This document shows, in pieces, positions 1-8,131 of a DNA stretch of 64,000 bases (within the stretch, counting starts at the first letter, position 1; each line of letters begins with the position of its first letter). Made by a program: the position numbers and the translations under genes. This stretch comes from Bacteroidaceae bacterium (GTDB taxonomy: Bacteria; Bacteroidota; Bacteroidia; Bacteroidales; Bacteroidaceae). Location: the NCBI GenBank assembly GCA_017615835.1, contig JAFZZI010000012.1, positions 1 through 64,000 of the forward strand, given 5' to 3'. The notes under the pieces are model-generated. The model ran no database searches and was not told where the DNA came from. It worked only from the letters and a program-made list of their open reading frames with translations.

Positions 1-81
1 ACCCCCTGTGGCGCAGCCAAATGAAAAAAGGGCGAGTTGCCCGCGCAGCGGGCTCGAGTCTCGTTTGCCGCTCAGTAGTTC

Positions 82-106
82 AGCAGCCTAGAAGGCTGCT
101 TTTTTT
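82..106 (+). terminator. Rho-independent terminator, first repeat copy
   Basis: AGCAGCCT-AGA-AGGCTGCT forms an 8-bp stem followed by a run of seven T. It would end transcription arriving from the left, in keeping with the tRNA-like sequence just before it. Confidence 0.75.
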
Positions 107-218
107 GTATCTGTATCCTAAGAGGCTCGAACTCGCGACCCCCTGTGGCGCAGCCAAATGAAAAAAGGGCGAGTTGCCCGCGCAGCGGGCTCGAGTCTCG
201 TTTGCCGCTCAGTAGTTC

Positions 219-243
219 AGCAGCCTAGAAGGCTGCTTTTTTT
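219..243 (+). terminator. Rho-independent terminator, second repeat copy
   Basis: Same hairpin and T-run as in the first copy. Its T-tract also supplies the TTTG (-33) element of the promoter that follows, so terminator and promoter abut. Confidence 0.75.
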
Positions 244-271
244 GTATCATATTGTTCTTTTATTACCTTTG
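241..271 (+). promoter_or_regulatory. Bacteroidetes-type promoter
   Basis: TTTG at 241-244, 19-bp spacer, then TACCTTTG at 264-271, a full match to the Bacteroidetes TAnnTTTG -7 element. It lies 21 bases before the ATG at 293, which is the main reason for choosing that start over the upstream ATG at 158. Confidence 0.7.
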
Positions 272-292
272 CAGAAATCAAGAAATGTTGAA

Positions 293-1054
293 ATGAAAAG
301 GTTTTTTCTTTTTACAGCGGCCCTGTTGGGCCTGATTAGCGCCAGCGCCCAGAATACAACCGATGTGAAGTTGCCGGACACTGACAAGGGACATCTCTTC
401 AGTGGCATTGCCTTTGATGTCAGTTTTAAAAACGAAGGGTCAACTATAGACGGCGGCAGCAGTTCATCCAGTTACAAGATTGTACTCAGTCCACAGATTG
501 GTTGGGCATTCAATGAAAAACTGTGGCTGGGCACACGCATAGGATTCACGATGAACAGTTCAAAGACTGTTGACATCATTCAGGCAATCAACGATATTGC
601 CGACAATGAAGAGGCCGGAGAAGTCAATATCAACAGGGGAAAGCCCAGAAAGGATATCGGATGGGTTATCAATCCGTTTGTCCGCTACAAAATCCTGACG
701 CTTGGGGCCAGAGAGCGCTTAGGCGTGTGGGTTGAGGGGCACGTGTTTTTCGGAATGGAATACCCGAATATGGGTGAGGGTGACCATGGACTGTTCTCCG
801 ATTTCAAACGCCGCAGCATATACGGTGCCCAGGTACTGCCGGTGGCTTCGTTCAGTATCAACAAAAACACCTCGCTGTATGTCCACTTGGCCCTGTTGTC
901 CATCGGTTATGCCGGCTCTACAACAGTGTATGACGGATACAAGGAGTATTCAAACACCGCATTGATGTTCACAGGCCGTATTGGCGGTCTTCTGAATGTT
1001 GCGACCACCGATGGACTATATGCCATAAAGGTTGGTTTGGCCCGCACATTCTGA
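293..1054 (+). CDS. Secreted outer-membrane beta-barrel protein
   Basis: 253 residues. An N-terminal signal peptide (MKRFFLFTAALLGLISASAQ) is followed by alternating polar/aromatic strands typical of small outer-membrane barrels (e.g. KLWLGTRIGF, LYVHLALLSIGYAG), and the chain ends in Phe (GLARTF), the usual barrel C-terminal signal. Porin-like barrels of this type are common in Bacteroidetes, but no specific family or substrate can be named. The reading frame is open back to 158; that extension covers the repeat and terminator and is unlikely to be translated, because the promoter sits inside it. It is transcribed alone and converges on proC. Confidence 0.75.
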   Translation: MKRFFLFTAALLGLISASAQNTTDVKLPDTDKGHLFSGIAFDVSFKNEGSTIDGGSSSSSYKIVLSPQIGWAFNEKLWLGTRIGFTMNSSKTVDIIQAINDIADNEEAGEVNINRGKPRKDIGWVINPFVRYKILTLGARERLGVWVEGHVFFGMEYPNMGEGDHGLFSDFKRRSIYGAQVLPVASFSINKNTSLYVHLALLSIGYAGSTTVYDGYKEYSNTALMFTGRIGGLLNVATTDGLYAIKVGLARTF

Positions 1055-1081
1055 CTTGCGGCCCTTACCTCGGGGACTCTG

Positions 1082-1861
1082 TCAGAAACCCGTTTTGAAA
1101 GTGTTGATGATAGCCGAAGAGAGGCCGGAATGATCCATTTCGTTCAGACCTTTTATTGTGTATCCGCCGGGAGTAGAAACCCTGTCAATGGCCTGCTCAG
1201 GATGTTCACCTGTTCCCTGTAGCAGGGCTACAGCACCCTCCATTGTCTGCATGGCAATGTTGAGAGCATCCTTTGCATAAAACCCCATCTCTATGCCGGC
1301 CTGAGTCTGTGCCCGAAGAATCCGCATTATGTATGCCAGACCGCAGGATGCCATGAGCATTCCGGCGTGAGTGGTTTTCTCATCACATATCAAGGCACCT
1401 CCGACGAACTGGAACAACTCCTTTACTTTCGCAATTGTTCCGTCCTCGACTCCGGGCGCCGGGCTGATGAAAGACATGCTCTGACCGAACTCGGCAGCAA
1501 TGTTGGGAATGACGTAGAACATACGGGGTTTCTCGTAGCCGTCAAGCATCTCGTCAAGTTGTTCCAATTTTACCCCTGCTGCTATTGAGATGAGTATGGT
1601 GTCTTCGCGGAAAGAGTCTCCTACGCTGTCAATGACTTCCTTTACCTGCCAAGGTTTGACAACAATAACCACTACGTCTGACTTGGCTACCGCTCCGGCT
1701 CCATCATCTGTCAGGATTATGTCGGGACAACTCTCTTTAAGAGCTGCCTGCTTGTCTGCAACTTTGTCAACTACTGTGATGGTTGCGTCCAGGTTACTCT
1801 TGTACCAGCCTTTCACCAGGGCTCCGCCCATATTTCCGCCTCCAATAACTGTAATGTCCAT
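1082..1861 (-). CDS. proC: Pyrroline-5-carboxylate reductase
   Basis: 259 residues from the chosen start. Makes proline from pyrroline-5-carboxylate using NAD(P)H in the cytosol. The N-terminal Rossmann motif ITVIGGGNMGGALVKG and the family signature near the C-terminus (RVSTPGGYTIKGLNEMD, close to the PROSITE P5CR pattern) are clear. An in-frame ATG exists at 1900, but a -7-like box (CAAACTTA on the plus strand, 1888-1895) lies between, so the start is put at 1861, immediately before the glycine-rich motif as in other ProC proteins. Confidence 0.93.
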   Translation of the reverse strand: MDITVIGGGNMGGALVKGWYKSNLDATITVVDKVADKQAALKESCPDIILTDDGAGAVAKSDVVVIVVKPWQVKEVIDSVGDSFREDTILISIAAGVKLEQLDEMLDGYEKPRMFYVIPNIAAEFGQSMSFISPAPGVEDGTIAKVKELFQFVGGALICDEKTTHAGMLMASCGLAYIMRILRAQTQAGIEMGFYAKDALNIAMQTMEGAVALLQGTGEHPEQAIDRVSTPGGYTIKGLNEMDHSGLSSAIINTFKTGF

Positions 1862-1887
1862 ATTTCGTGCTTTGTTCGTTTGGTGTG

Positions 1888-1895
1888 CAAACTTA
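1888..1895 (-). promoter_or_regulatory. Putative proC -7 element
   Basis: Reads TAAGTTTG on the minus strand, matching TAnnTTTG, 27 bases before the proC start. No good -33 TTTG partner is visible at 19-21 bp, so this is tentative. Confidence 0.4.
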
Positions 1896-1986
1896 CTCAA
1901 AAAACGCGATTGTATGCCGGAAATGGCTTTCCTATTGAAAAAAATTCGTATTTTCGCGACAATTTGCGTATGATATTACAGGAAAC

Positions 1987-3120
1987 ATGTTGACGATAAA
2001 AGAAGTCACGAACCGCCGTCAAATGAGGCAGTTCATAAATTTTCCGGAGAGACTTTACAGAGATTGTCCACAGTGGGTTCCGCCTCTCAATGGCGACGAG
2101 TACGATACACTCAGCAAAAAGAATACAGCGTTTGAATATTGCGAAATGAAGCTTTTCCTTGCCGAGGATGACAGCAAGGGACTGGTTGGCCGTGTGGCCG
2201 CAATTATCAACCATCGCGCTAACGACAAGTGGAACGAGAAAAACGTAAGGTTCGGATGGATTGACTTTGTCAATGACATCGAGGTTGCTCGTGCCCTGAT
2301 AGATTCAGTCGAGAAGTGGGGCGTATCCAAGGGCATGACACACATAAAAGGTCCTCTTGGTTTTACCGACTTTGATAAAGAAGGCATGCTGGTAGAAGGT
2401 TACGAACATCTTTCGCCGTTTACGTGCATATACAATTATCCCTACTATAACGACCTCTTGCAACAACTTGGGTTCGTCAAGGATGTTGACTGGACCCAGA
2501 AGATTGTGACAATACCTGAGGAACTGCCTTCCGCTTTCAAGTTTGTCAACATTGTCGAAGAGCGTTTCGGCATACATGCTGTCAGGGGTATGAACATGAG
2601 GGAGATGTGCAGACGCTATGGTATGCAGGCCTTCCATCTGATTAACGAATCGTTCGCCCAACTGTATGAATATGCACCTTTTTCAGATGAACAGATCAGG
2701 CGTTACCTTAAGACATACGTTCCCATACTTGATCCCGACTTCGTCTGTATATTGGTTGATTCAAAGGATGAAGTTGTGGGCTTCGGATTCTGTGTGCCGA
2801 CTCTTTCGACTGCAGTAAAGAAATCGAGGGGCAGACTCTTCCCGTTTGGATTGCTGCGCATATTGTACGCCTTGAAACACAACGACACTCTTGAGGCCCT
2901 TGTCATTGGCATCAAGCCTGAGTATCAGGGCAAAGGTGCAGTAGTACTGCTTCTTGAATACTTGCATAAGAACTGCATCAGGCGTGGAATAAGAAAAATG
3001 ATTGTTAATCCGCAGCTTGAGGATAACGTGAAGGTGCAGACTCTGTTCTCAGGCTATGAGACAAAAGATTTCATGCGTCGCAGAAGTTACACCAAGGAGA
3101 TTGACAACAAGAACAAATAA
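1987..3120 (+). CDS. GNAT-family N-acetyltransferase-like protein
   Basis: 377 residues, no signal peptide. The C-terminal half carries the acetyl-CoA-binding GNAT signature: strand VIGIKPEYQGKGAVVLLLEY, with QGKGA as the pyrophosphate-binding loop. The N-terminal half (VTNRRQMRQFINFPERLYRD..WVPPL) is a conserved region in large acetyltransferases of unknown substrate. It is the first gene of a seven-gene operon with gaps of 1-18 bases through menA, so its job may relate to the acyl ligase and carrier protein next door. Substrate unknown. Confidence 0.75.
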   Translation: MLTIKEVTNRRQMRQFINFPERLYRDCPQWVPPLNGDEYDTLSKKNTAFEYCEMKLFLAEDDSKGLVGRVAAIINHRANDKWNEKNVRFGWIDFVNDIEVARALIDSVEKWGVSKGMTHIKGPLGFTDFDKEGMLVEGYEHLSPFTCIYNYPYYNDLLQQLGFVKDVDWTQKIVTIPEELPSAFKFVNIVEERFGIHAVRGMNMREMCRRYGMQAFHLINESFAQLYEYAPFSDEQIRRYLKTYVPILDPDFVCILVDSKDEVVGFGFCVPTLSTAVKKSRGRLFPFGLLRILYALKHNDTLEALVIGIKPEYQGKGAVVLLLEYLHKNCIRRGIRKMIVNPQLEDNVKVQTLFSGYETKDFMRRRSYTKEIDNKNK

Positions 3121-3134
3121 AACATAAGAATCAG

Positions 3135-4631
3135 ATGAGTAGTTATTTTTTTGACATGATTCCTGCCTCCGAAAAGGAGCAGCTCAATTACATTCCTACA
3201 GTTCCGGAGTTTCTGACCTGGATTGAAACCAAGTATTCCGACAAACCGGCCGTGTCGGATCTGGAAGTGACATATTCGTACAAGGAGATGTGCGCACGCA
3301 TTGCCCGCCGCCGTACAGTAATCGCTAATCTTGGCTTGGAGAAAGGTTCGAAAATAGCAATATTCGACCGTAATACGATTGATGCAGTTGAGCTTTTTCT
3401 CGCAGTTACCACATCAGGAATGGTTGCAATTAATCTGCCCGCATCGCTTCCTGAGCCGGCAGTTACAGGCAGCTGCCGACGTTTTGACGTTGCAGCCATT
3501 TTCGTACGTGAGGAGTTCAGGCCCATGTGCAGCCAGCTTGATGGTCTTGGCATAAGGGTTCTTCCGACGACATCGATGTCTGACACTGAAACCCCCGTTA
3601 CCCCGGTTGACAAGGAGGATACAGCTGCCATTTTCTTCACAGGAGGAACAACCGGCGCACCCAAGGGAGCCGTTCTCCCGCACAGGGCCCTCATGCGCGG
3701 CTCTTTCAATGGCTGCTTCATGCCCGGCAGCGTATTGAGTGAACACAGATATATCGGAATACTCCCGCTCAGCCATGTGTTCGGACTTATCCGCGGCACG
3801 ATGTCGGTATTCTACACAGGAGCTCTCTGGTTCTCGTGCGAAGACATGAAGGCAACTATAGGAAAACTTCCGGTTATCAAGCCTACATGCCTAGTGCTGG
3901 TTCCGGGTATCTGCGATATTCTCAACGGTCTGGCTAAGATGTATGGTCCCCAGTTCCTCGGCGGCGAGCTGAAAACCATCATTTCAGGCGCAGCAAACGT
4001 ACCTCCACGCCTTATCAGCGAATTCGACAAGCTTGGAATACAGCTTCTTGACGGATATGGAATGACAGAGGGCGCTAACCTTACATCCGGCAATGCAGAC
4101 GTCAAGGATCGTCCGACATCTGTCGGCAAACTGTATGACGGTCAGGAGGCAAAGATAGTTGACGGTGAACTTTGGATAAAGGGCGACAACCTGTTCACAG
4201 GTTACTATAAGGATGAGGCCAACACCGCTGCCGCACTGACTTCTGATGGCTGGCTTCGTACCGGCGACCTTGCCCGTATCGACGAGGATGGCTATCTCTA
4301 CATCGTAGGCCGTATCAAGAACCTCATCATTCTGTCGAATGGCGAGAATGTAAGCCCAGAGGAGATTGAAGAACCGTTCTATGCAAGCCCGTTTGTGAAG
4401 GATGCCCTGGTGAGAGAGGACACAAAGGATGGAATGCAATGCATCAGCATTGAGATACTCCCGCAGATTCAGGCTTTTGCAGGAAAGTCTGATGAAGAGA
4501 TAAAAGCGTTCATGGAGAAACTGGTCGAGGATATCAACAGGACCCTGCCGACCACTCACCGAATTGCTAAGGTTACAGTCCGCAAGGAAGATTTCAAACG
4601 CACCGGCAGCATGAAAGTTGCAAGGGTCTGA
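3135..4631 (+). CDS. AMP-dependent acyl ligase (ANL superfamily)
   Basis: 498 residues, cytosolic. Adenylates a carboxylic acid and transfers it to CoA or to a carrier protein. Motifs: P-loop-like FFTGGTTGAPKG (about 168-179), GYGMTEG (307-313), GRIKNLIILSNGENVSPEEIE region, and the C-terminal catalytic lysine in TGSMKVARV. It is followed after 17 bases by an acyl carrier protein, which suggests the acyl group is loaded onto that carrier rather than onto CoA (inference). Position between a GNAT protein and homocysteine genes is unusual for a fatty-acid ligase. Confidence 0.88.
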   Translation: MSSYFFDMIPASEKEQLNYIPTVPEFLTWIETKYSDKPAVSDLEVTYSYKEMCARIARRRTVIANLGLEKGSKIAIFDRNTIDAVELFLAVTTSGMVAINLPASLPEPAVTGSCRRFDVAAIFVREEFRPMCSQLDGLGIRVLPTTSMSDTETPVTPVDKEDTAAIFFTGGTTGAPKGAVLPHRALMRGSFNGCFMPGSVLSEHRYIGILPLSHVFGLIRGTMSVFYTGALWFSCEDMKATIGKLPVIKPTCLVLVPGICDILNGLAKMYGPQFLGGELKTIISGAANVPPRLISEFDKLGIQLLDGYGMTEGANLTSGNADVKDRPTSVGKLYDGQEAKIVDGELWIKGDNLFTGYYKDEANTAAALTSDGWLRTGDLARIDEDGYLYIVGRIKNLIILSNGENVSPEEIEEPFYASPFVKDALVREDTKDGMQCISIEILPQIQAFAGKSDEEIKAFMEKLVEDINRTLPTTHRIAKVTVRKEDFKRTGSMKVARV

Positions 4632-4648
4632 CAATAAGACTAGATACA

Positions 4649-4894
4649 ATGACAAAAGAAGAAGTTTTCGAATCACTTAAAGAGATAATCAAAGTGGTTC
4701 GTCCGACCATCAATCTGGAAAATGTCAATTATGATACCCGTCTCATTGAGGATCTGTCGTTGGACTCTCTGTCGATGATGCTGACTGCAATGGCCGTTGA
4801 GAACAAACTTGGAATACGCTTTTCCACCGAGAGCAGTTTCCGTACGGTGGGAGACGTATGCGATTCGGCTGTTGAACTGTTGTCTGCCGTCTGA
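4649..4894 (+). CDS. Acyl carrier protein
   Basis: 81 residues, acidic. Ser40 in LIEDLSLDSLSMM is the phosphopantetheine attachment site (DSL motif). The length fits a free-standing carrier protein. It lies 17 bases after the AMP-ligase and 18 bases before the DUF39 gene, so it is probably the partner of the ligase and not the fatty-acid synthase ACP, which is normally next to fabF. What is carried is not known. Confidence 0.88.
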   Translation: MTKEEVFESLKEIIKVVRPTINLENVNYDTRLIEDLSLDSLSMMLTAMAVENKLGIRFSTESSFRTVGDVCDSAVELLSAV

Positions 4895-4912
4895 TAAAGC
4901 AAGTGACTTGTC

Positions 4913-6055
4913 ATGTCAAAGACATACGAGGAGATAAACGATAAAATCCGCAAGGGCAAAGCTGTAGTTCTGACGGCCGAGGAGGTCTCGGAGATGGCTC
5001 GTACAATGTCTGCCAAAGAGATTCTTGACAGGGTTGACGTAGTTACGACAGCTACTTTCGGTGCCATGTGTTCAAGTGGCGCTTTCTTGAATTTCGGTCA
5101 TGCTGACCCTCCGATTCGCATGGAGCGCATAGAGCTTAACGGGGTTCCGGTGAGCGGCGGACTTGCAGCTGTGGATACCTATGTCGGTGCCACCGATTGC
5201 AATCCCTCGAATCCGAAGTATGGAGGTGCTCATATCATCGAGGATCTCATTGCCGGCAAGGAGGTTGAACTTGAGGCATGGGGCAAAGGTACCGACTGTT
5301 ATCCGCGCAAGCATATCAGGACCAGTATTTCGCTTGACACCATCAATGAGGCAATTCTGTGCAACCCGCGCAACGCCTATCAGAACTACAATGTTGCAGT
5401 CAACACTTCCGACCGCACTCTCTACACATACATGGGCACTCTGCTTCCACACATGAAGAACGCCTCGTACAGTTCTGCCGGCGAGCTGTCGCCGTTGCTC
5501 AACGACCCCGAATGCCGTACCATAGGTCTGGGAACCCGCATTTTCCTTTGCGGGACGCAGGGCTACGTCGTATGGAACGGAACCCAGTTCAACTGTTCAA
5601 AGCCACTGAACGATTATGGTGTTCCCATGGGCAATGCCCGTACGCTTGCCGTCATGGGCGAAATGCGTCAGATGAGTACAGAGTATATCCGTGGAGCCTA
5701 TTTTGAGAAGTATGGAGTTACGATGTATGTTGGCATAGGTGTTCCCATACCTCTTCTCGATGAGGACATGGCTGCCCGTGTGTCGATACGTAACAGTCAG
5801 ATAGATACTTTTATAGAGGACTATGGCAACCGTGGCGAGATAATAGGGCGTACCAACTATGAACAGCTTCGCAGCGGTGAGTTTGAATTCGGAGGACACA
5901 AGATACATACAGCACCTCTGTCAAGTCTCGACAAGGCACGCCGGATAGCTTCTGTCCTGAAACAATGGATTTCAGACGGTTGTTTCGAGCTTACTGCTCC
6001 AGTCCGTCCGATGCCGACAGGCACCAGCCTTAAGGGACTGGCAGAGAATATGTAA
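4913..6055 (+). CDS. DUF39/COG1900 L-aspartate semialdehyde sulfurtransferase
   Basis: 380 residues. COG1900 proteins act in anaerobe homocysteine synthesis: with sulfide and a ferredoxin they convert aspartate semialdehyde to homocysteine (established for methanogens). The family hallmark VTTATFGAMCSSGAFLNFGH is at the N-terminus; Cys53 and Cys129 (GTDCYPRKH) sit where the two functionally important cysteines are reported in the archaeal enzyme. No CBS domains are attached. The next gene supplies the NIL-ferredoxin partner and the one after it the COG2122 partner, and metF-metH lie 3 kb downstream, so the role in methionine synthesis is well supported by context. Confidence 0.85.
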   Translation: MSKTYEEINDKIRKGKAVVLTAEEVSEMARTMSAKEILDRVDVVTTATFGAMCSSGAFLNFGHADPPIRMERIELNGVPVSGGLAAVDTYVGATDCNPSNPKYGGAHIIEDLIAGKEVELEAWGKGTDCYPRKHIRTSISLDTINEAILCNPRNAYQNYNVAVNTSDRTLYTYMGTLLPHMKNASYSSAGELSPLLNDPECRTIGLGTRIFLCGTQGYVVWNGTQFNCSKPLNDYGVPMGNARTLAVMGEMRQMSTEYIRGAYFEKYGVTMYVGIGVPIPLLDEDMAARVSIRNSQIDTFIEDYGNRGEIIGRTNYEQLRSGEFEFGGHKIHTAPLSSLDKARRIASVLKQWISDGCFELTAPVRPMPTGTSLKGLAENM

Positions 6056-6073
6056 ACTTCAGTCAGCAGGATT

Positions 6074-6484
6074 ATGGTAAGGAAAGTAGTGGTAACATTT
6101 CCAGCCGGTTCAGCCGGACGCTCGCTCACCTATGAGCTGATAAAGAAGTTTGACATTATGTTCAGCATCATAAAGGCTGACATTGACGCCGGACGACGCG
6201 GTAAACTGGTGCTCGAGCTGGACGCTGACGAGGATAGGATCCGCAAGGCGATAAAGTACATGGAGGAGAGTGGGGTGGAAGTCAGTCCGCTTGAGAGCAA
6301 GATCAAGTATGACAGCACACTCTGCATCAGTTGCGGCGCGTGTACTTCGTCATGTCTCTCCGGGGCCCTCAGTATCAAGGCTCCCGATTGGAAACTTGTT
6401 TTCCAGCCCGACAAGTGCATACTGTGCAAACTGTGCCTCACCGCCTGTCCGCTCAGGCTTTTCAGTACTGAGTTCGCTGACTGA
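6074..6484 (+). CDS. NIL-domain 2x[4Fe-4S] ferredoxin of homocysteine synthesis
   Basis: 136 residues. Residues 1-75 form a NIL domain (small ligand-binding domain also seen in MetN). Two CxxCxxCxxxC clusters follow: Cys84, 87, 90, 94 and Cys115, 118, 121, 125. This architecture is the known partner of COG1900 proteins, where it supplies electrons for reductive sulfur insertion. Translation is probably coupled with the next gene, since only two bases separate stop and start. The first cluster lacks the usual Pro after its last Cys. Confidence 0.88.
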   Translation: MVRKVVVTFPAGSAGRSLTYELIKKFDIMFSIIKADIDAGRRGKLVLELDADEDRIRKAIKYMEESGVEVSPLESKIKYDSTLCISCGACTSSCLSGALSIKAPDWKLVFQPDKCILCKLCLTACPLRLFSTEFAD

Positions 6485-6486
6485 GC

Positions 6487-7236
6487 ATGGAGTACGTGGA
6501 ACGCAGCTACCGTGGCCGTTTCGCTTCAGGGCGGCTGCATCCGTTCACCGTAAAGTTCAGGGAATCGGATTTGTGGATAGGAGTCGATGAGGGCTCCTAT
6601 TCTCCTATGATGGAAGACGATGTCCTGCGGTGGATAGTTGAACTGCGCCGTTCTATGGATGCCTGTATAGCTGTCGATCCGGGATTTCGCACTTCGCTGG
6701 TGCCGTATGATGCCGCACCATACGCACCTGAGGTGATGCGGCATATGTCGGCAGTCTCGCATTGTACCGGCATCGGTCCCATGAGTGCAGTTGCGGGGGC
6801 CTTCTCCCTGCATGTCGCAACCTTGCTGAAGGAGAACTACCATTGCAGCGATGTCGTTGTTGAGAACGGTGGTGACATCTGTGCCGATTCGGTGTCTGAC
6901 ATGGACATAGCTGTTTTCGCAGGACAGTCTCCCCTGTCCGAGAAGGTGGGGTTGCATATCCCAGCCGGAGAGTTCCCCCTTGGTGTCTGCACATCTGGAG
7001 GAACAGTGGGCCCGTCTTTGAGTTTCGGCCGGGCCGATGCCGTGATGATAGTGTGTAAGGATGTATTGTTGGCCGACAGCTATGCCACCGCCTTTGCGAA
7101 CAGGATAAAAGGCCAGAGTGACCTGCAGCCTGTCATTGACCAGGCTTCGCAAACCCCGGACATACTGGCTGCCTTGGCCGTCAAGGATGACCGCATGGCC
7201 CTATGCGGCAGATATGAACTGAGACTATTCAAGTGA
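6487..7236 (+). CDS. UPF0280/COG2122 ApbE-like protein
   Basis: 249 residues. COG2122 proteins are distant relatives of the flavin transferase ApbE and are reported as a third component of anaerobe homocysteine synthesis. Recognised by the N-terminal RSYRGRFASGRLHPFTVKFR, the segment GPMSAVAGAFS and the VVENGGDICA motif, all typical of UPF0280. Two bases after the ferredoxin stop and one base before menA. Exact chemistry is not established. Confidence 0.8.
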   Translation: MEYVERSYRGRFASGRLHPFTVKFRESDLWIGVDEGSYSPMMEDDVLRWIVELRRSMDACIAVDPGFRTSLVPYDAAPYAPEVMRHMSAVSHCTGIGPMSAVAGAFSLHVATLLKENYHCSDVVVENGGDICADSVSDMDIAVFAGQSPLSEKVGLHIPAGEFPLGVCTSGGTVGPSLSFGRADAVMIVCKDVLLADSYATAFANRIKGQSDLQPVIDQASQTPDILAALAVKDDRMALCGRYELRLFK

Positions 7237-7237
7237 T

Positions 7238-8131
7238 ATGAAGATAAAGTATTGTATCAGGTCAATGAGGCTCCGTACATTGCCTCTTTCGCTCGCAGGT
7301 GTCATAATGGGTGTTTTTCTGTCAGCTTCTTATGGCAGCATTGACTGGATTGCCGTCCTTCTGTTGATTCTCACCACTATAAGTCTGCAGGTACTGTGTA
7401 ATCTCTCTAACGAGCTTGGCGACGCGCTGCACGGCACCGATACCGATGAACGGCAGGGCATGAAGTATTCCCTTATGGATGGATATCTCACCGTAAGCGA
7501 CATGAAGAAGTTGATATCCGGTGCTGTTGCCGTATCATCTGTCTTTGGAGTGCTGATGATTTGGCGTTCTTTCGGTTCGCTTCTCACTCCGGCTGCACTG
7601 ATCTTCGTCTGCCTGGGTGCGATTGCCATATGGGCTGCCATGCACTATACCCTTGGAAACAATCCTTACGGCTACAGAGGGCTCGGCGACATCTCGGTGC
7701 TGATATTTTTTGGCTTTGCCACAGTCATTGGCGGTTTCTATCTCTGTGCCCACAGTATGTATTGGAATGTTTTGCTGCCGGCTCTGTCCATAGGCTTCTT
7801 CAGCGTGGGCGTGCTCAATGTCAACAACCTGCGTGACATGAAGACGGATATCGCTACCAGGACAACCGTTGCAATTAAACTCGGGGCAAGGCGCACGCGT
7901 ATATACCAGACCATTCTGATAGTACTGGGGTGGCTCTGTATGACAGCATACTGTATTGTCCGACCCATTACACCGTGGCAATATCTCTATTTCCTGACCT
8001 TGCCTCTCTTCTGCTTCCACCTGAGGGGCGTTTGGAGATTCAGCGACAGCGAACTCGATCCGATGCTGCCGTTGTTGGTTATCTCAAGTTTCCTTTTCTC
8101 GATACTGGCAGGGGTAGGGATTATGATGTAA
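7238..8131 (+). CDS. menA: 1,4-dihydroxy-2-naphthoate polyprenyltransferase (UbiA family)
   Basis: 297 residues, integral membrane. Attaches a polyprenyl tail to dihydroxynaphthoate in menaquinone synthesis. The two Asp-rich UbiA motifs are present: NELGDALHGTDTD (about 58-70) and NNLRDMKTDIATRTT; about eight hydrophobic helices can be counted. The demethylmenaquinone methyltransferase gene is convergent right after it, supporting MenA over other UbiA enzymes. The two genes overlap tail to tail by 11 bases. Confidence 0.87.
   Translation: MKIKYCIRSMRLRTLPLSLAGVIMGVFLSASYGSIDWIAVLLLILTTISLQVLCNLSNELGDALHGTDTDERQGMKYSLMDGYLTVSDMKKLISGAVAVSSVFGVLMIWRSFGSLLTPAALIFVCLGAIAIWAAMHYTLGNNPYGYRGLGDISVLIFFGFATVIGGFYLCAHSMYWNVLLPALSIGFFSVGVLNVNNLRDMKTDIATRTTVAIKLGARRTRIYQTILIVLGWLCMTAYCIVRPITPWQYLYFLTLPLFCFHLRGVWRFSDSELDPMLPLLVISSFLFSILAGVGIMM

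Larger units (their letters stand above)
1..248. repeat. Two direct copies of a 111-bp unit with tRNA-like fragments
   Basis: Bases 1-111 recur, as far as I can read identically, at 138-248, with a 26-base spacer. Each unit contains a T-arm-like stretch (GGGCTCGAGTCTCG followed by TTGCCGC), a GC-rich dyad GCCCGC-GCA-GCGGGC, and a terminator hairpin. The spacer holds a T-arm-like stretch on the other strand (GGCTCGAACTCGCGACC). No complete cloverleaf can be drawn, since the matching 5' acceptor strand is missing. It looks like duplicated debris from the end of a tRNA operon. The array may continue left of the window. Confidence 0.7.

Noticed and set aside
1..202. Complete tRNA gene
   Set aside because: T-arm-like and acceptor-like pieces exist, but no matching 5' acceptor strand, D-arm or anticodon arm can be folded in either copy or orientation.
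158..292. N-terminal extension of the first outer-membrane protein
   Set aside because: It covers the repeat, a terminator and the promoter; the signal peptide starts at 293.
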